Below, piece by piece: positions 7,201-15,874 of a stretch of DNA of 59,672 nt. Position 1 is the first letter of the stretch. Each line of letters starts with the position of its first letter. The stretch is taken from positions 1-59,672 of the forward strand of contig NZ_BDCM01000030.1 in NCBI RefSeq assembly GCF_001613505.1, in the 5' to 3' direction. Under the pieces are notes generated by a model that did no database searches, had not been told where the DNA came from, and was given only the letters and a program-made list of their open reading frames with translations. The translations under genes were made by a program, and so were the position numbers. The DNA comes from Nocardia mikamii NBRC 108933. GTDB lineage: Bacteria; Actinomycetota; Actinomycetes; Mycobacteriales; Mycobacteriaceae.

Positions 7201-8308
7201 CTAGTACTGCAACGGCAGTTAGGTGAGTGGTCGGTCTCGGCGTCGGTAGTGGCCGAGTCGGGCTTGGTGTTGTCGGCGGCGGCGCCAGCTCGACCATGCC
7301 CAGACATGATCGGCGGAGTGTCTGTGATGCAGGACCAGGAGGGTGAGCAGGCGCCGGATCTCCGGTAGCGTGAAGGCGATCATGCCTTCGTCATGAACTC
7401 CGAGTCCCCCTTTGTGGCAACGGCTTTGGATGCGGCGAGCCAGGCCAGGGCGAGCATGGACAAGGTGATGTGGGCATACCATGGCCGGAAGGACCGGACC
7501 TGGTAGTGGTCGAGTCCAGCTTCGTTTTTCCCCTGCTGGAACGCTTCCTCGATGTGCCAGCGTGACCCTGCGACCCAGGCGAGGTCGGTCAGGGTGGAGC
7601 GGCGAGGCCCGTAGCAGACGTAGTAGGCGATCTGCTCAGGGTCGCTGATCGAACGCCGGGCCAGCACCCAGTGACCGCGGCCGGGCATCCACTCGATACG
7701 GATCGGCAGACGCGCCCAGTCGTATTCGCGAGGTCCGTGCGCTCCCGCGCCGACAGACAACCGCTGCCACGCCCGCGCCGGCAAGCCCGCGATCAGGGTG
7801 TCGGCGCGGTCCTCGCCGCACTCGGTGGCGATGAGGGTGTCGTTGCGGCGCGTGGCCATCACGTGCGCGACGTCGTGTTGTTCGAGCCAGACCCGCAGGT
7901 ATTTGACCTGCCCATAGGCTTCGTCGGCGGTGAACCACCGGAACGGAACCCCGGCTTCGAGGGCCCGGGCCAGCATCGCCATCGCCTGCCGCGGCTTGGT
8001 CGCGAACTCGACGTCATCGGGAATACCCGCCGCGCGGCAACGGTCACGGTCCTCGATCCAGGACTGCGGGATATACAACTCCCGATCGATCAACGCGTGC
8101 CCGTGTTTCGACGCGTAGGCCAGGAACGTGCCGATCTGCGAGTTCTCCGTCCGCCCGGCCGTGCCGGAGTATTGGCGCTGCACGCCGGCGGACTTGAGGC
8201 CCTTTTTCAAAAATCCGGTCTCGTCGCAGATCAGGACACCGTCCGGGTCGCCGAGATGCTCCACCACATAGTCGCGGACATCGTCGCGGACCCCGTCGAT
8301 GTCCCAGG
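7201..8308 (-). mobile_element. IS701-family insertion sequence remnant
   Basis: The left end begins with CTAG (7201-7204), fitting the YTAR target duplication of IS701 elements, followed by TACTGCAACGGCAGTTA, a terminal-repeat-like start. The transposase runs toward this end. The other end is lost: the coding frame breaks off at about 8308 inside another gene's remains, so the copy is 5'-truncated and immobile. Confidence 0.7.
7380..8308 (-). pseudogene. IS701-family DDE transposase, N-terminus missing
   Basis: About 309 codons remain, from WDIDGVRDDVRDYVVEHLG onward. The catalytic residues are present: D in VLICDETGFLKKG, D in WFTADEAYGQ and E in WHIEEAFQQGKNEAGLDHYQ. Family members have roughly 100 further N-terminal residues before this point. 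Here the upstream part of the open frame is unrelated, being an out-of-frame reading of the neighbouring oxidoreductase fragment. The enzyme is therefore unlikely to work. Confidence 0.8.
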
Positions 8309-8677
8309 ATCGTCCTCGATCTTGAAGGTTGTTGCCGCCGCGCGGGCATAGGCGTTGAACCGAGCCAGATCCTCGGCGGTCAATGCGCCAACTGTCGCGC
8401 GCCCTGTACGCCATCGGAACCAGACCCGCAGGCGCACAGTCGGGTCCGCTTCGATGTTGCGCACCCAGTCCGTCCGACGACCGTGAAGGCCGAGCAACAG
8501 CATGCTGTTGCCGTCCATCGGTCCGCGTACCAGTGGCCGGCGCCGCGGCAATCCGCTTTTGCGGCCCGTTGTTTCGAGCACTACCCACCACGGGTTCACA
8601 GGTGCCAAAAAACGCACCCCTGGACCGGTCACACGCCAGAACGCTACTGCAGCGCCGGCTCTCGTAGTCCCCACCAT
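8308..8677 (-). pseudogene. Deazaflavin (F420)-dependent nitroreductase-family fragment
   Basis: From ATG 8677 the product (MVGTTRAGAAVAF) carries the pattern of the Ddn-type split-barrel family: NPWWVVLETTGRKSGLPRR, a GLHGRRTDWVRNIEADPTV segment and VGALTAEDLARF. These enzymes use the cofactor F420 to reduce quinones or nitro compounds. The frame then runs into IS701 sequence near 8308, removing the C-terminal end. The gene was cut by the insertion or by a later deletion. Confidence 0.7.
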
Positions 8678-9251
8678 GGCCTCGACAGTAATGAGCCTGT
8701 TCGTACCCGGAACACCACCCGCGGACGGGAGTCGTTTCCTACTCGGGTAGGAGCGACTGCCCAATCGCGTTGGCAGCGAGGCCACCGAAACGAGCTCCCC
8801 GCCCCTCCGACTGGCAGTCCGTGGAAGCAGGCGTTCCGGGAACGGCCCGCTTTCGGCAGAAAAGGATCGCAGACACACCGACCCCAGGTTCGACAGCTTC
8901 GAGAACTGCAACTACCGTGATCCGGAACCTGTTGTGAGCCAACGCGTAACGACGTCGATGACCTCCGCTCGATATTCCTGGCTCGTCGGGTCCAGGTACT
9001 GCGGATCATCATGAACTGCGAACCCGTGCTGCGATCATTGCGAGCGCTGGGTGCTACCCCTCTGATCGCAGGATGTGGCGGAGGTCGGGTTCAATCAGCC
9101 CTGGAACTCTCCCTGCCGACGAGCGGCGAGAGTCCGCCACAGTTCGTGTTCTTGATCTGGTGGCGAGGAACTTGCTCGGTGTCGATTGATCGTGAATGCC
9201 TTCGGGATCGGCGAAGCGCTGCAACCGTTCGTTGTCGAGTGGCTCCAGTGG
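8678..9251. other. Decayed region with a hydrolase-like C-terminal fragment
   Basis: On the minus strand at 9033-8912 a short frame with no start reads SQHGFAVHDDPQYLD and further to VIDVVTRWL before a stop. An HGF..D pattern followed by a terminal amphipathic helix resembles the end of an alpha/beta hydrolase. Nothing else in this stretch is convincing. Confidence 0.35.
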
Positions 9252-9749
9252 CTAGCCGATCATTACGTACTCCTTGGTCATGAAGTATGAAGAACGGGGC
9301 AGGTCGACGAACTCCTTCTCGTTGTCGGCCAGCGTTTGGTTGGCCTGTATCCCGGCGGGGGTGGCGATCGCAGCGATCAGTTCTTGTTCGGAGGGGAACC
9401 AGACTTCGGTGATGCCGTCGTAGGCTGGGCCAGTGTTGTGGGACGCGGCGATGGTGGTGTTGAGGGCTGTGTCTATCGTGTGACTTTGGATGTAGCGGGT
9501 CGCGCCGAGGGTTGTGAGGGCCTTGATGGCGATGGGTGCGTGGACATTGAGCCAGTAGTCGTTGAACTGGTCGGGCGTCATGTCCAGTCGACGGCGGAGG
9601 ACGCACACCAGTTTGACCTGTCCGCCCGTTGGGGTGTCAGCGGCCGCCATGGGCAGATGAGATGCCAGGACGGCAGCGAGTCCCGCCGCTGCCGCGCCGC
9701 CGATGAACGCGCGCCTCGAGCTTGCGGCCCGGAATGTGTTCTCGTTCAA
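9252..9749 (-). CDS. EthD-domain protein with Tat signal peptide
   Basis: A TTG start at 9749 with AAGGA seven bases upstream gives 165 residues. It opens with SSRRAFIGG and a hydrophobic stretch ending AAADT, a twin-arginine signal. The mature part (VCVLRRRLDMTPDQFNDYWLNVHAP, then YVMIG at the end) is a ferredoxin-like EthD/dimeric alpha-beta barrel domain. EthD proteins occur beside oxidative degradation genes, often with unknown chemistry. The gene starts four bases after the stop of the flavin oxidoreductase upstream, so the two are co-transcribed. Confidence 0.75.
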   Translation of the reverse strand: MNENTFRAASSRRAFIGGAAAAGLAAVLASHLPMAAADTPTGGQVKLVCVLRRRLDMTPDQFNDYWLNVHAPIAIKALTTLGATRYIQSHTIDTALNTTIAASHNTGPAYDGITEVWFPSEQELIAAIATPAGIQANQTLADNEKEFVDLPRSSYFMTKEYVMIG

Positions 9750-9753
9750 TATC

Positions 9754-11031
9754 TCATCCTTGTTCTTGGTGGGAATTCGTGCGCGCGATGCGCAGCATTG
9801 TTTCGCGTTGTGCGCGAATGTCGTTGCTGTAGCAGTCGATTCGTGATCCGCTGAACCGGGCGATGCATCCGTTGCAGTAGCCGCAGACAGGGTGTTCGAG
9901 CAGGTCTCCGGTGACGGCGCGGTATAGGTAGGGATCGGCGATGAAGGCTCTGGCTGCCGAGACGGCATCGGCGCTGCGACTGCTGATGGCCGCCTCCATG
10001 GCCTCCTTGGTGTGGAAGCCGCCGACCGCGATCACGGGAATGTCGAGCGCCTCGGTGAAGCGGCGGGCGTAGGAGAGGTTGAACCCCTCCTGGGGAGGAC
10101 GCAGGTGTCGAGCCACTCGTTCGACCAGCGGGGCGGCGGCTCGGATCGCGAGCTTGCGGATTCGAGGGGACTGCATGCCGGCTCCGGCGGTGACGCTCGC
10201 CTTCAGGAAGCCGCGGTAGTTGCCCTGGACCATGCCGGGCCACGACTCGTAGTGGCCGCGTGAGATCTCGATGGCGTCAGCGCCGCCGTCCTGCAGCCAC
10301 TGTGCGACTCGGACCAGTTCGGTTGTCGTCGCGCCGCGTCGCAGGGGCAGATCGTCGGTGCCGTTCATCTTGACGAGGATGGGGTAGTCGTCGCCATGTA
10401 GTCCCCGCATGGCGTGCAGGACTTCGAGTAGCAGGCGGGCGCGTGCGTGGAGGGGACCGCCGTATTCGTCCGAGCGCCGATTGGTATGTGGGGTGAGGAA
10501 TTGGCTGAGCAGGTAACCGTGGGCCGCGTGGATCTGGACGCCGTCGAAGCCGGCCTCTCGCGCCCTGACGCTGGCCGCGACGAAACTCTGGACGACACCG
10601 GGGATTTCGTCGATCCGTAGCGGTGAGGGCTTGGTCCCGTACAACGGTTCGCGGACGTTGGATGCGGAGACGATGCGATCCGCGCCCGGGGCGAGCTTCG
10701 CGATCTGCCGTCCGCCGTGATTGAGCTGAGCCACCAGCTTGCTGCCCCCGGCGTGGGCGACCTCGACCCACTCGCGCAGGCCCGGGATCTTGTCGTTGTG
10801 GTCGATTCCCGCTTGCCTGCCCGCTGATTTGCCTTGAAGCGAGATGTAGAGGTTGCCGGTGACGATCATCGGCGTTCTTGCCGCCGCCATCGGCTCGTAG
10901 AAGGACAGTAGATCATCAGTGACGAAACCGTCTGTGGTGGCGCGGGTTTCGCTGGTCGCCGACTTATACAGACGCCCTTCGACGCGCATGGTACCGATCT
11001 CCAGAGGTTCGTTCAGTAGGCCGGCGGCCAT
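9754..11031 (-). CDS. NADH:flavin oxidoreductase, old yellow enzyme family
   Basis: From ATG 11031 (AAAGGGG upstream) the 425-residue protein is an FMN-binding TIM barrel: LYKSATSETRAT near the start, VAQLNHGGRQ, the active-site HAAHGYLLSQFLTPHTNRRSD, and the phosphate-binding ARAFIADPYLYR. A Cys-rich tail, CGYCNGCIARFSGSRIDC, resembles the iron-sulfur cluster motif of the larger 2,4-dienoyl-CoA reductase type, but the FAD/NAD domains of those enzymes are absent. It probably reduces an activated C=C bond of a ring or side chain. It is divergent from the EthD gene at 11546. Confidence 0.85.
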   Translation of the reverse strand: MAAGLLNEPLEIGTMRVEGRLYKSATSETRATTDGFVTDDLLSFYEPMAAARTPMIVTGNLYISLQGKSAGRQAGIDHNDKIPGLREWVEVAHAGGSKLVAQLNHGGRQIAKLAPGADRIVSASNVREPLYGTKPSPLRIDEIPGVVQSFVAASVRAREAGFDGVQIHAAHGYLLSQFLTPHTNRRSDEYGGPLHARARLLLEVLHAMRGLHGDDYPILVKMNGTDDLPLRRGATTTELVRVAQWLQDGGADAIEISRGHYESWPGMVQGNYRGFLKASVTAGAGMQSPRIRKLAIRAAAPLVERVARHLRPPQEGFNLSYARRFTEALDIPVIAVGGFHTKEAMEAAISSRSADAVSAARAFIADPYLYRAVTGDLLEHPVCGYCNGCIARFSGSRIDCYSNDIRAQRETMLRIARTNSHQEQG

Positions 11032-11070
11032 CTCGGACCCCTTTCCGGTTGTGCTGCATTCGATCAAGTG

Positions 11071-11128
11071 TGATGAGGTTATCAGCTAGGCGTAATGTGA
11101 TGCTAGGATCACAGCTGATTGATTCATC
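11071..11128. promoter_or_regulatory. Nested dyads in a divergent promoter region
   Basis: TGTGAT-GCTAGG-ATCACA (11096-11113) is a perfect 6-6-6 dyad. It is flanked by ATCAGCT (11081-11087) and AGCTGAT (11113-11119), and further out by TGATGA (11071-11076) and TCATCA (11123-11128). All arms are mirror images around nearly the same region, between the oxidoreductase and the plus-strand genes. This is a good operator candidate. Confidence 0.55.
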
Positions 11129-11143
11129 ATTAGGAGCATCTGA

Positions 11144-11540
11144 AATGCACGGAGATCTCGCCGGGCGCGTCATTGCAGCCGACGTCCGGGACCTGGGCTC
11201 GCTCTGTACGGCCTTGGCAGCGGTCGAGGACCGATTCGGGGGTTACGACACGGTGGTCGTCAACACCGGCGTCGGCGTCCCGCATCGCACGTTCCGGACC
11301 GGTGAGGCCGCCCACGAATACGAGAAGATGGTCCCCCGTCTGCGCGAGCGCCAGGTCACCACGCAGTCCATCGGGACAGCGATGGCCGCGGCCATGGTGA
11401 CTCGTACCGATACTCTGGTGTTTCCAGCGAGGTGGCGAGCGCTCGAGATGCTGCGCGGGATCTGGTCGACACTGAGGGTGCAGGCTTTGTCCCGCAGCAG
11501 ACAATTCGCCGGGGTTCTGGCCCTCGCCGACAAGGAGAGT
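11144..11540 (+). pseudogene. Short-chain dehydrogenase remnant
   Basis: The reading from ATG 11144 gives RVIAADVRDLGSLCTALAA followed by EDRFGGYDTVVVNTGVGVP, which fits the middle of a mycofactocin-type SDR (the D-V-R-D and NAG segments). The N-terminal TGAARGQG nucleotide site and the YxxxK active site are missing. A second frame at about 11430-11540 (ASARDAARDLVDTEGAGFVP) seems to hold another displaced piece. The gene is dead. Confidence 0.5.
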
Positions 11541-11545
11541 GGACG

Positions 11546-12301
11546 ATGACGGACTGCATTCGCACGAGCTCGGCGCTGTATCCGGTGTCGTTGCGTGACG
11601 ACATGCCACGCGAAGTCGCCACGGCCTACTGGGCCGGCCCGCATGCTGAGATCGTCAAGCAGCATCCGCACCTCCTTGAGTACATCCAACGCCAATTTTC
11701 GCCCACCGACCACGGGTATTGGCCGGCGACGCCGCGAGTGGGAACCCTGGTTGCGCCGTCGTGGCGAATGGACGGATTCGCTGAGGTGCGGTTGCGCAGT
11801 CTGGCCATCGCTGCCCTGACCACGCCGTTGCACATGCGGGGGGTCTTCCTCGATGAGCAGAACGTGTTCCAGCGCGTGTTCGGTCACCTGACCGGCCCGC
11901 ATGGTGGACGGTGGTGGACTGCTGGTCATGACGATGCCGAGTTGCACCGGACCGCTGTGTTATTGCGGCGACGCCGCGGTGTGAGCGGACGCGCATTCCG
12001 TCGCTTCGTGCACGCGGAGCTCGGCCCTGCCCTGGATGCGGCGGGCGCGCGCGACCTCAGGACGTACACGTTCCTTCCGTACACTCCACTCGCTCACATG
12101 ACTCCCGGTGTCTCCCATGATAATCCGGCGTCCCGCGAGTACCACGGTGCGCTGGTGATCGGTGCGAGCAGTCGCGATCACCTCGTTGAGCTGATGGACT
12201 CGCGGGGGGTGTCGGCCGTCATCGGCGATCAGGCCCGCGTGCTCACCGCGGCGCACGCCTACACGGTCGAGCGGTCGGTCGCCGTGATACACAATCGATG
12301 A
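11546..12301 (+). CDS. EthD-domain-like protein (251 aa)
   Basis: ATG 11546 has AAGGAGAG six bases upstream. The sequence holds two related halves: an N-terminal part with YWAGPHAEIVKQHPHLLEYI and a C-terminal part with FRRFVHAELGPALDAAGARD followed by YHGALVIGASSRD. Both match the W/F...H...l......Y pattern of EthD-type dimeric barrels, so it is probably a tandem EthD protein. It converges on the WS/DGAT gene. Its substrate is not known; its position suggests a role in the same degradation regulon. Confidence 0.6.
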   Translation: MTDCIRTSSALYPVSLRDDMPREVATAYWAGPHAEIVKQHPHLLEYIQRQFSPTDHGYWPATPRVGTLVAPSWRMDGFAEVRLRSLAIAALTTPLHMRGVFLDEQNVFQRVFGHLTGPHGGRWWTAGHDDAELHRTAVLLRRRRGVSGRAFRRFVHAELGPALDAAGARDLRTYTFLPYTPLAHMTPGVSHDNPASREYHGALVIGASSRDHLVELMDSRGVSAVIGDQARVLTAAHAYTVERSVAVIHNR

Positions 12302-12337
12302 CATCACCGCCGCTCGGTTCCTGGCTCGGGGTAGCTT

Positions 12338-13750
12338 TCACGCGGGACGGCCGCGATCGGGAATTACAGTGGCGTAATGGTTTTCGAGTTCGTCCATCGC
12401 GGTCTCGAGATAGCGGGTGAAGAGATGAACCTGGGATAGCGTGGGCCCGCCCGCGGTGAAGCCCAGGTGCATCCGCCCGTCGTAAGACACCGCGGTGATG
12501 TTGAGCCCCTCGCCTCTGAACAATAGTGACAGCGGATACAGAGCGACCATCCGTGCTCCGGCGAGGTAGCGGGGCCGGTCCGGGCCTGGGACGTTCGAGA
12601 TGATCATATTGAACATCGGCGCGCAGCGCCCGACCGCGCGGGGGATGAGTTGCCGGAGCGTGTGCGGCGCCATGGCAAGGATCGAGTGGCTCACGAGGGC
12701 CTCGTGTGGCAGGGTCGCCAGATGAGCTTTCGCGGCCGTGGTCGAGCGGGAAATGACCGACAGCCGGATGCCGGGATCGGACTGGTCGGTGGCCGAGTCG
12801 ACGAACATGATGCCCACCGAACTCCTCGACGATCCTGGCGATGCATTGATCGAGGTCGGGCAGCCGATCACCAGCGGGCTTGCGGGCAATCCGCCGATGT
12901 CGAGCAGATATCGGCGCAGTGCGGCGGAGCAGACTGCCAGCACGACGTCATTGACGGTGCTGCGGCTCAGCTTCGACAGCAGCTTGACCCGGTCCAGCTC
13001 GATCGACGCGGTGCAGACGCGACGATCCGGAGCGACATCACCGGAATTGAGGGGCGATCGCGGAGCCTGGAACGGACCGACCAATGGTGAATCAGTGCGC
13101 CCAGCCCTCCACAAGCGGGCGGCGGCCCGCAAAGATGTGATCAGCACTCGGAACCGGCTGGGCCGTGCCGTGTTGTCGGCACTGTCGGGCCCGGGGTGAG
13201 CTGTCCTGCGCAACGCCCACACCGGATCCGGAATTCGGGACCCGGCGTCGGTGGCCAGGGATCGGGCGAGCAGGCGTACCGCGTCGACGCCGTTGATCAA
13301 TGCGTGATGGACCTTGAGGTACACGGCGAACCGGCTGTGCTGCAGGCCGGCGATCACGTGGACCTCCCACATCGGGCGACGCTCGTCGAGCGCCATCGAG
13401 TGCAGGTGGGAAATGAGCTGTGCCAGTTCGTCTTCGCCGCCGGGAGCGGGCAATGTGTGCTCCAGCAGGTGGTAGTCGATCTCGACGGTGTCCGCCGCGT
13501 GCAGCCGGGCTCGCCGTGGGAAACGGCGTGCCCTGATCAGGGTTCTGAATCGCGGCTCCATGTCGGTGCGGTTCCGGAACGCGGTCGCGATACGCCGCGC
13601 GGCCAGGTCGGCTGGCTCGGCGTCGGATTCGAAGATCGCCAATGCCGCGACATGCATCGGCGTTTCCGGTGAATCGAGCCAGGTCCAGAACGAATCGTCG
13701 ACCGCGAGGTGGTGGCGGCTCGGTGGACTGCCCACAGTGTCCCCCTTCAT
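12338..13750 (-). CDS. Wax ester synthase / diacylglycerol acyltransferase (WS/DGAT)
   Basis: The 470-residue protein has the family's hallmarks: an N-terminal DDSFWTWLDSPETPMHV, the active-site region KVHHALINGVDA at about 146-157, PLN near the middle, NDVVLAVCSAALRRYL, and the late SNVPGP and YDGRMHLGFT segments. These enzymes join a fatty acyl-CoA to an alcohol or diacylglycerol to store neutral lipid. Normally the catalytic motif is HHxxxDG; here it reads HHALING, with N153 in place of D. The start may be ATG 13750 or the GTG five codons later, which is better spaced from AAGGGGG. It is divergent from the meta-cleavage operon. Confidence 0.9.
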   Translation of the reverse strand: MKGDTVGSPPSRHHLAVDDSFWTWLDSPETPMHVAALAIFESDAEPADLAARRIATAFRNRTDMEPRFRTLIRARRFPRRARLHAADTVEIDYHLLEHTLPAPGGEDELAQLISHLHSMALDERRPMWEVHVIAGLQHSRFAVYLKVHHALINGVDAVRLLARSLATDAGSRIPDPVWALRRTAHPGPDSADNTARPSRFRVLITSLRAAARLWRAGRTDSPLVGPFQAPRSPLNSGDVAPDRRVCTASIELDRVKLLSKLSRSTVNDVVLAVCSAALRRYLLDIGGLPASPLVIGCPTSINASPGSSRSSVGIMFVDSATDQSDPGIRLSVISRSTTAAKAHLATLPHEALVSHSILAMAPHTLRQLIPRAVGRCAPMFNMIISNVPGPDRPRYLAGARMVALYPLSLLFRGEGLNITAVSYDGRMHLGFTAGGPTLSQVHLFTRYLETAMDELENHYATVIPDRGRPA

Positions 13751-13815
13751 GCGCGTGCGCGCTCGACAGTGAATTCGAAGCGACGTCAGCGGCGCATGAA
13801 GTTATCTTTTGATTA

Positions 13816-13959
13816 TTTCATCATGTATGACGTCGTCAGTCAAATTATGAAGACGTCTGCGATCGACGAGGCCCATGCGTCCCCGCCCGTCGGGGGAATT
13901 TTGACGTTTTCATCAGTTGCTACTTGACAGGACGTTGATCGTAACTGATGATTTCATCA
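13816..13959. promoter_or_regulatory. Three TTTCATCA motifs in the meta-cleavage operon promoter region
   Basis: TTTCATCA occurs at 13816-13823, 13908-13915 and 13952-13959. The third is part of a perfect dyad TGATGA-TT-TCATCA (13946-13959), about 20 bases before the first operon gene. TTGACA at 13924-13929 with GATGAT 17 bases on could be the promoter, so the dyad would overlap the -10 box. The same TCATCA arm occurs near 11123. Confidence 0.55.
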
Positions 13960-13979
13960 ATAGAGCCGTGGAGGTAGTG

Positions 13980-14843
13980 ATGACGAGCATCGACAAGGGT
14001 GTCGGGACCGGGCGGACGGTCCGGGTCGGCGGGCGTGAGCTCTTCTTCAGCGAGACCGGATCCGGTCCGGTTGTGGTTTTGTTGCACGGAGGTGGGCCGG
14101 GCGCGACCGGGTTGTCGAACTACTCGCGCAACGTCGAGGCGCTGGCGCAGCGGTTCCGGGTGATCATTCCGGACATGCCCGGTTACGGGCGGTCGGAGAA
14201 GTGGGTCGATCAGTCGGATCCATTCGGCTATCTCGGGCGTGCGGTCGGCGGACTGCTGGACGAACTCGGGATCGCCTCCGCGCATCTGATCGGCAACTCC
14301 TACGGTGGCGCTGCGGCCCTGCGGCTGGCGATCGATCGACCGCAAAAGGTCGGCAGGATGATCCTGATGGGTCCCGGCGGTGTCGGCACCACGCGTGCAC
14401 TGCCGACCGCGGGCCTGCAAGAGCTGTTGAACTACTATCCCGGTAGCGGGCCGAGCCGCGAGAAGATCACCCGGTTCATCCGTGAGTTCCTGGTTTTCGA
14501 CGGCGCCGCGGTGCCGGTGGAACTCATCGAGGAGCGCTTCCGGGCCAGCATCGACCCCGAAGTGATCGCTCATCCGCCGCTGCGTCGTCCGTCCGGCCCG
14601 CTGGCGCTGCGCACCTTGTGGCGCATGGACTTCACCCGGGACTCGCGCCTGAAGAAGGTCGCCCAGCCCACGCTGGTGATCTGGGGTGCCGACGACAAGG
14701 TGAACCGGCCCGACGGCGGCCGGATGCTGGCGGAGGCGATGCCGAACTGTGATCTGTACCTCGCCGCGAATACCGGGCACTGGGTGCAGTGGGAACGTGC
14801 GGAGCTGTTCAACACCTTGGCCACCGCGTTTCTCGAGGCGTGA
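13980..14843 (+). CDS. meta-cleavage product hydrolase (alpha/beta hydrolase, MhpC/HsaD type)
   Basis: ATG 13980 follows GGAGG. The 287-residue protein has the oxyanion segment LLHGGGPGATGLSNY, the nucleophile elbow GNSYGG (S107), the acid in WGADDKVNRPDGG and the base in TGHWVQWE. These fit C-C hydrolases that split ring-fission products into a short acid and 2-hydroxypenta-2,4-dienoate. It is the first gene of a seven-gene operon in which every following start touches or nearly touches the previous stop. Confidence 0.9.
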   Translation: MTSIDKGVGTGRTVRVGGRELFFSETGSGPVVVLLHGGGPGATGLSNYSRNVEALAQRFRVIIPDMPGYGRSEKWVDQSDPFGYLGRAVGGLLDELGIASAHLIGNSYGGAAALRLAIDRPQKVGRMILMGPGGVGTTRALPTAGLQELLNYYPGSGPSREKITRFIREFLVFDGAAVPVELIEERFRASIDPEVIAHPPLRRPSGPLALRTLWRMDFTRDSRLKKVAQPTLVIWGADDKVNRPDGGRMLAEAMPNCDLYLAANTGHWVQWERAELFNTLATAFLEA

Positions 14844-14845
14844 TC

Positions 14846-15874
14846 ATGAGCCAATTCCTGCGTCCCGGTAACGATGGCTCGGTATTCGGTGCGGTGCATC
14901 TGGGATACATTGTCGTGCAGTCTCATTGGATGGCCGATTGGCAGCGCTTCGGCGCGGACGCCATCGGCATGCACGTGGAACGCCTCGACCTGGACACGCT
15001 GCGTTTCCGGCTCGACGATCGGTCCTGCCGCTTTCTCATCCGACGCGGCCCCGCGGAGGACGTCACGGCACTGGGTTGGCAGGTCGATGATCACGAGACC
15101 TTCGACCGCATCATCGCGCGGGTCACCGCCCGGGGCGTGCCGATCGACGAAGGCACTCAGGAGGAAGCGGCGCTGCGCGGTGTGGAGCGGTTGTGGCGTT
15201 TCGCCGGGCCGAAAGGCATTGCGCAAGAGATTTTCACGGTCCCGGTGACCACCCCGGAACCGCTGCGGATGCTCAGCTCCGGCTGGGTCACCGGCGAGGC
15301 CGGGATGGGGCACGTGGCGATCGTGTCCCGTGAACCGGAGGCGATGCGCGGCTACTATCAGACGGTCTTCGATTCCCGGCTCAGTGATTACATCGACGAG
15401 AACGTCTCCGGACTGAAGATGAAGATCCGGTTCCTGCGCGTCAACGAACGGCATCACTCGATCGCTATCGCCAACATCCGCGGGATCAAGATCGACCCTA
15501 TCCGAACTCGGGTGCAGCACATCAATATTCAGTCCGCGAGCCTCGATGACATGCTCGCCTCGTTTCAGCGAGTGACCGATCTGGGATTCCGCATGCAGTG
15601 GTCGGTGGGACAGCACACCAACGACCGTGAGCTGTCCTTCTACTGCGTGACCCCTTCGGGATTCGAGCTGGAGGTCGGCTGGAACCCGATCGTGATCGGG
15701 CCCGAGCTCGAATCCACCTGGGAGCCGACCACTTATCAGGGGATCAGCATCTGGGGCCACACCACCGTGGGAGAGACAGTGCTGGCCAAATTCGCGCAAT
15801 TCCGTCAGGCCCTACGGACCGCGTCCACCCCCGAGATCACCGTGCCCGAACTGGCAGGAGGACTGACGAGATGA
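14846..15874 (+). CDS. Type I extradiol ring-cleavage dioxygenase (VOC family, BphC/HsaC type)
   Basis: The 342 residues form the two-module VOC fold. The C-terminal module keeps the iron ligands: H156 in GMGHVAIV, H225 in VQHINIQ and E276 in FELEVGW. The second-shell residues H203/H204 (NERHHSIA) and Y266 (SFYCVTP) are also present, so the enzyme should be active. It opens a catechol next to the diol with O2. Two bases separate its ATG from the hydrolase stop. In enteric 3-hydroxyphenylpropionate operons this step is done by an unrelated LigB-type enzyme. Confidence 0.92.
   Translation: MSQFLRPGNDGSVFGAVHLGYIVVQSHWMADWQRFGADAIGMHVERLDLDTLRFRLDDRSCRFLIRRGPAEDVTALGWQVDDHETFDRIIARVTARGVPIDEGTQEEAALRGVERLWRFAGPKGIAQEIFTVPVTTPEPLRMLSSGWVTGEAGMGHVAIVSREPEAMRGYYQTVFDSRLSDYIDENVSGLKMKIRFLRVNERHHSIAIANIRGIKIDPIRTRVQHINIQSASLDDMLASFQRVTDLGFRMQWSVGQHTNDRELSFYCVTPSGFELEVGWNPIVIGPELESTWEPTTYQGISIWGHTTVGETVLAKFAQFRQALRTASTPEITVPELAGGLTR

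Noticed and set aside
6833..7204. A 123-codon plus-strand frame
   Set aside because: It runs antisense through the tRNA-Lys fragment and up to the IS end; the translation is not protein-like.
9252..9968. A longer start (9968) for the EthD protein
   Set aside because: The extra residues overlap the oxidoreductase coding region and precede the Tat signal; the TTG at 9749 has a good ribosome site.
11096..11113. CRP/GlxR site
   Set aside because: The consensus has six bases between TGTGA and TCACA; here there are eight, so I only call it a dyad.
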